From Candidatus Nitrosocosmicus sp. (GTDB taxonomy: Archaea; Thermoproteota; Nitrososphaeria; Nitrososphaerales; Nitrososphaeraceae): DNA of 6,302 nucleotides. A program made the position numbers and the translations under genes. Every line of letters starts with the position of its first letter. Position 1 is the first letter of the stretch. The DNA lies in NCBI GenBank assembly GCA_030452275.1, contig JAKDMR010000134.1, forward strand, positions 1-6,302. Reading direction: 5' to 3'. Shown in pieces: positions 5,265 to 6,302 of this stretch. The notes beneath the pieces were generated by a model. That model ran no database searches. It saw only the letters and a program-made list of their open reading frames with translations, and was not told where the DNA came from.

Positions 5265-6245
5265 TCCTCTAGATCTATCAACAAACAGCAGCAGACATGT
5301 AATAGAGGTAGACCGTAGGACTATTCTACACCCATAATCCTTCGATGTTTTATAGTCCGTATCTGGTTCAGACTCGAATCAAACAGATCACTGCATCATT
5401 TTCTTTCCTTGGAATTACTTTACAGCAGAAATGTTATAAAGGCTTGTGGACTGTCTGAATCACGCCTACCAAGTAGACTAACCTTTGATAGACGGTTAAA
5501 AACTGTCTCTACCGATATCAAGGAAAGGATATTAACAATGGGAAATCCGTTTGTTTCAATAGAAGAAATAGGGAAACCATACATTCTTGCAGTGGATATT
5601 ACTCTTATCAAAGCTTACAAAGGTAAAGTATGGCATACATCATCCAGGAAAGAAGGAGTAGTACCTAGGTCAGGAATTGATACGAATGCCAGATGGGGTT
5701 TTTGCCATACCAGGGGCCTGGATATTTGGATACAAATTGCAAATGGTTTCAAGCATGGATTTTTCAATTATTGTACCTTTATCAGCTGATGTTGCAACAG
5801 CCAATATACCAGATAATCAGGTTTATTCAGAGCTTACATCCAGTTTATCTCCAGAAACAGTAAAGAAAACTCATTACATGGGAGCAGATCTTGGATACGA
5901 TGATCAATCATAATATGATTTAAGCACGGAGATGGGATTTCAACTTATATGTCCTATTCGCAGATACAGAAAAACACCCGATGATAGGCTGAAACTTGTT
6001 GACTTCTATCAATCAGCGTTGGGACAGGTAATTTACTCAAAGAAACATACATCTGTAGAACCGCTGATCGAACACATCAAGTCAATTTTTAGAATAGATC
6101 CAGTGCCAGTAAGGGGATATGACAAGGCGAGTGGTATCATATTTTTAGCCGTGTTGTTATACCAGATCCTCATTTATTGCAACTGCAAAATACAAAAAAT
6201 AACAATAGTCCAAGAAGAATAATCAAGTATATGATCGGCTGTTAA
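5265..6245 (+). pseudogene. IS4/IS5-type DDE transposase, decayed
   Basis: Homology begins before any usable start codon: KQQQTCNRGRP, then a TAG at 5316-5318, then DYSTPIILRCFIVRIWF and SRLPSRLTFDRRLKTVSTD. The catalytic core follows: ILAVDITLIKAYKGK carries the first Asp (5595-5597). The frame shifts near 5718, where one extra C in GGCC separates 'HTRG' from 'WIFGYKL'. The new frame gives SSIIVPLSADVATANIPDNQ-like sequence and MGADLGYDDQ, with the second Asp at 5887-5889, before a TAA at 5911-5913. It continues in the same frame as MGFQLICPIRRYRKTPDDR and VEPLIEHIKSIFRIDPVPV, with the Glu at 6058-6060 and a Lys seven residues on, the E-6-K pattern. A last shift in an A6 run (6194-6199) would restore the tail PRRIIKYMIGC, ending at TAA 6243-6245. 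With two nonsense codons and two indels it cannot make active enzyme. The native start is not visible. Confidence 0.85.
5265..6245 (+). mobile_element. Insertion sequence remnant, ends not located
   Basis: The DDE transposase pseudogene marks an insertion sequence of the IS4/IS5 superfamily. The interval covers only the part supported by transposase homology. I compared the 80 bases after the tail with the 270 bases before 5265 by eye and found no clear terminal inverted repeats, so the true ends may be eroded or may lie beyond the window on the right. Confidence 0.5.
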
Positions 6246-6302
6246 TCTATTCGCTCATATTTCTGAATGTTTCAGCTGCTAACTATAAAGAATTTCCTTG
6301 AA

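Noticed and set aside
4846..5284. Two overlapping minus-strand frames (4846-5082 and 5033-5284)
   Set aside because: They overlap each other and the regulator gene. The second starts at TTG, and neither has a promoter or a recognisable motif.
5409..5411. TTG as the transposase start
   Set aside because: Transposase-like sequence continues upstream in the same frame (RGRP ... DYSTPIILRCFIVRIWF) past a TAG at 5316, so this codon is internal.
5420..5611. 63-codon minus-strand frame
   Set aside because: Antisense shadow of the transposase pseudogene.

Overview
The window is AT-rich DNA that most resembles an ammonia-oxidising thaumarchaeon of the Nitrososphaerales. This is inferred from several features: TATA-type promoters about 25-30 bases before leaderless or nearly leaderless starts, no clear Shine-Dalgarno sites, oligo-T tracts as terminators, a ribbon-helix-helix regulator with an unfamiliar C-terminal domain, and secreted proteins with a 'VFA' signal-peptide end. 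No rRNA, tRNA or CRISPR array is visible. Assignment to a genus is not possible from this sequence alone.

Layout. Bases 1-247 are non-coding apart from a pair of 10-bp repeats. A small ORF of 51 codons (248-403, +) follows. Facing it is a remnant of a DsbA-like thioredoxin-fold protein (527-838, -) that has lost its start and its CxxC cysteines. A sparse stretch leads to an intact antibiotic-biosynthesis-monooxygenase-like (ABM) gene (1200-1511, +). After about 410 bases with no gene comes a secreted protein of unknown function (1925-2507, -), broken by a frameshift and an in-frame TGA. Another possible small leaderless ORF (2638-2793, +) starts from the shared AT-rich region.

The best preserved part is 2981-4993. 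A class I SAM-dependent methyltransferase (3396-4238, -) is divergent from a ribbon-helix-helix regulator with a C-terminal domain (4334-4993, +). The 95-bp gap between them holds two copies of a 23-bp direct repeat. Each copy is a tandem pair of 8-bp GATATCAC-type boxes joined to a TATA element, one copy per promoter. This looks like a self-contained regulatory circuit in which the regulator could control both itself and the methyltransferase. A small secreted protein gene (2981-3377, -), carrying one frameshift, follows the methyltransferase by 18 bases and may be co-transcribed with it.

The right end (about 5265-6245, +) is a decayed IS4/IS5-type DDE transposase with two nonsense codons and two single-base frameshifts. 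Four of the larger coding units in this window are broken, so it looks like an accessory region in decay. Several lesions lie in short homopolymers, so sequencing error has to be excluded for those.
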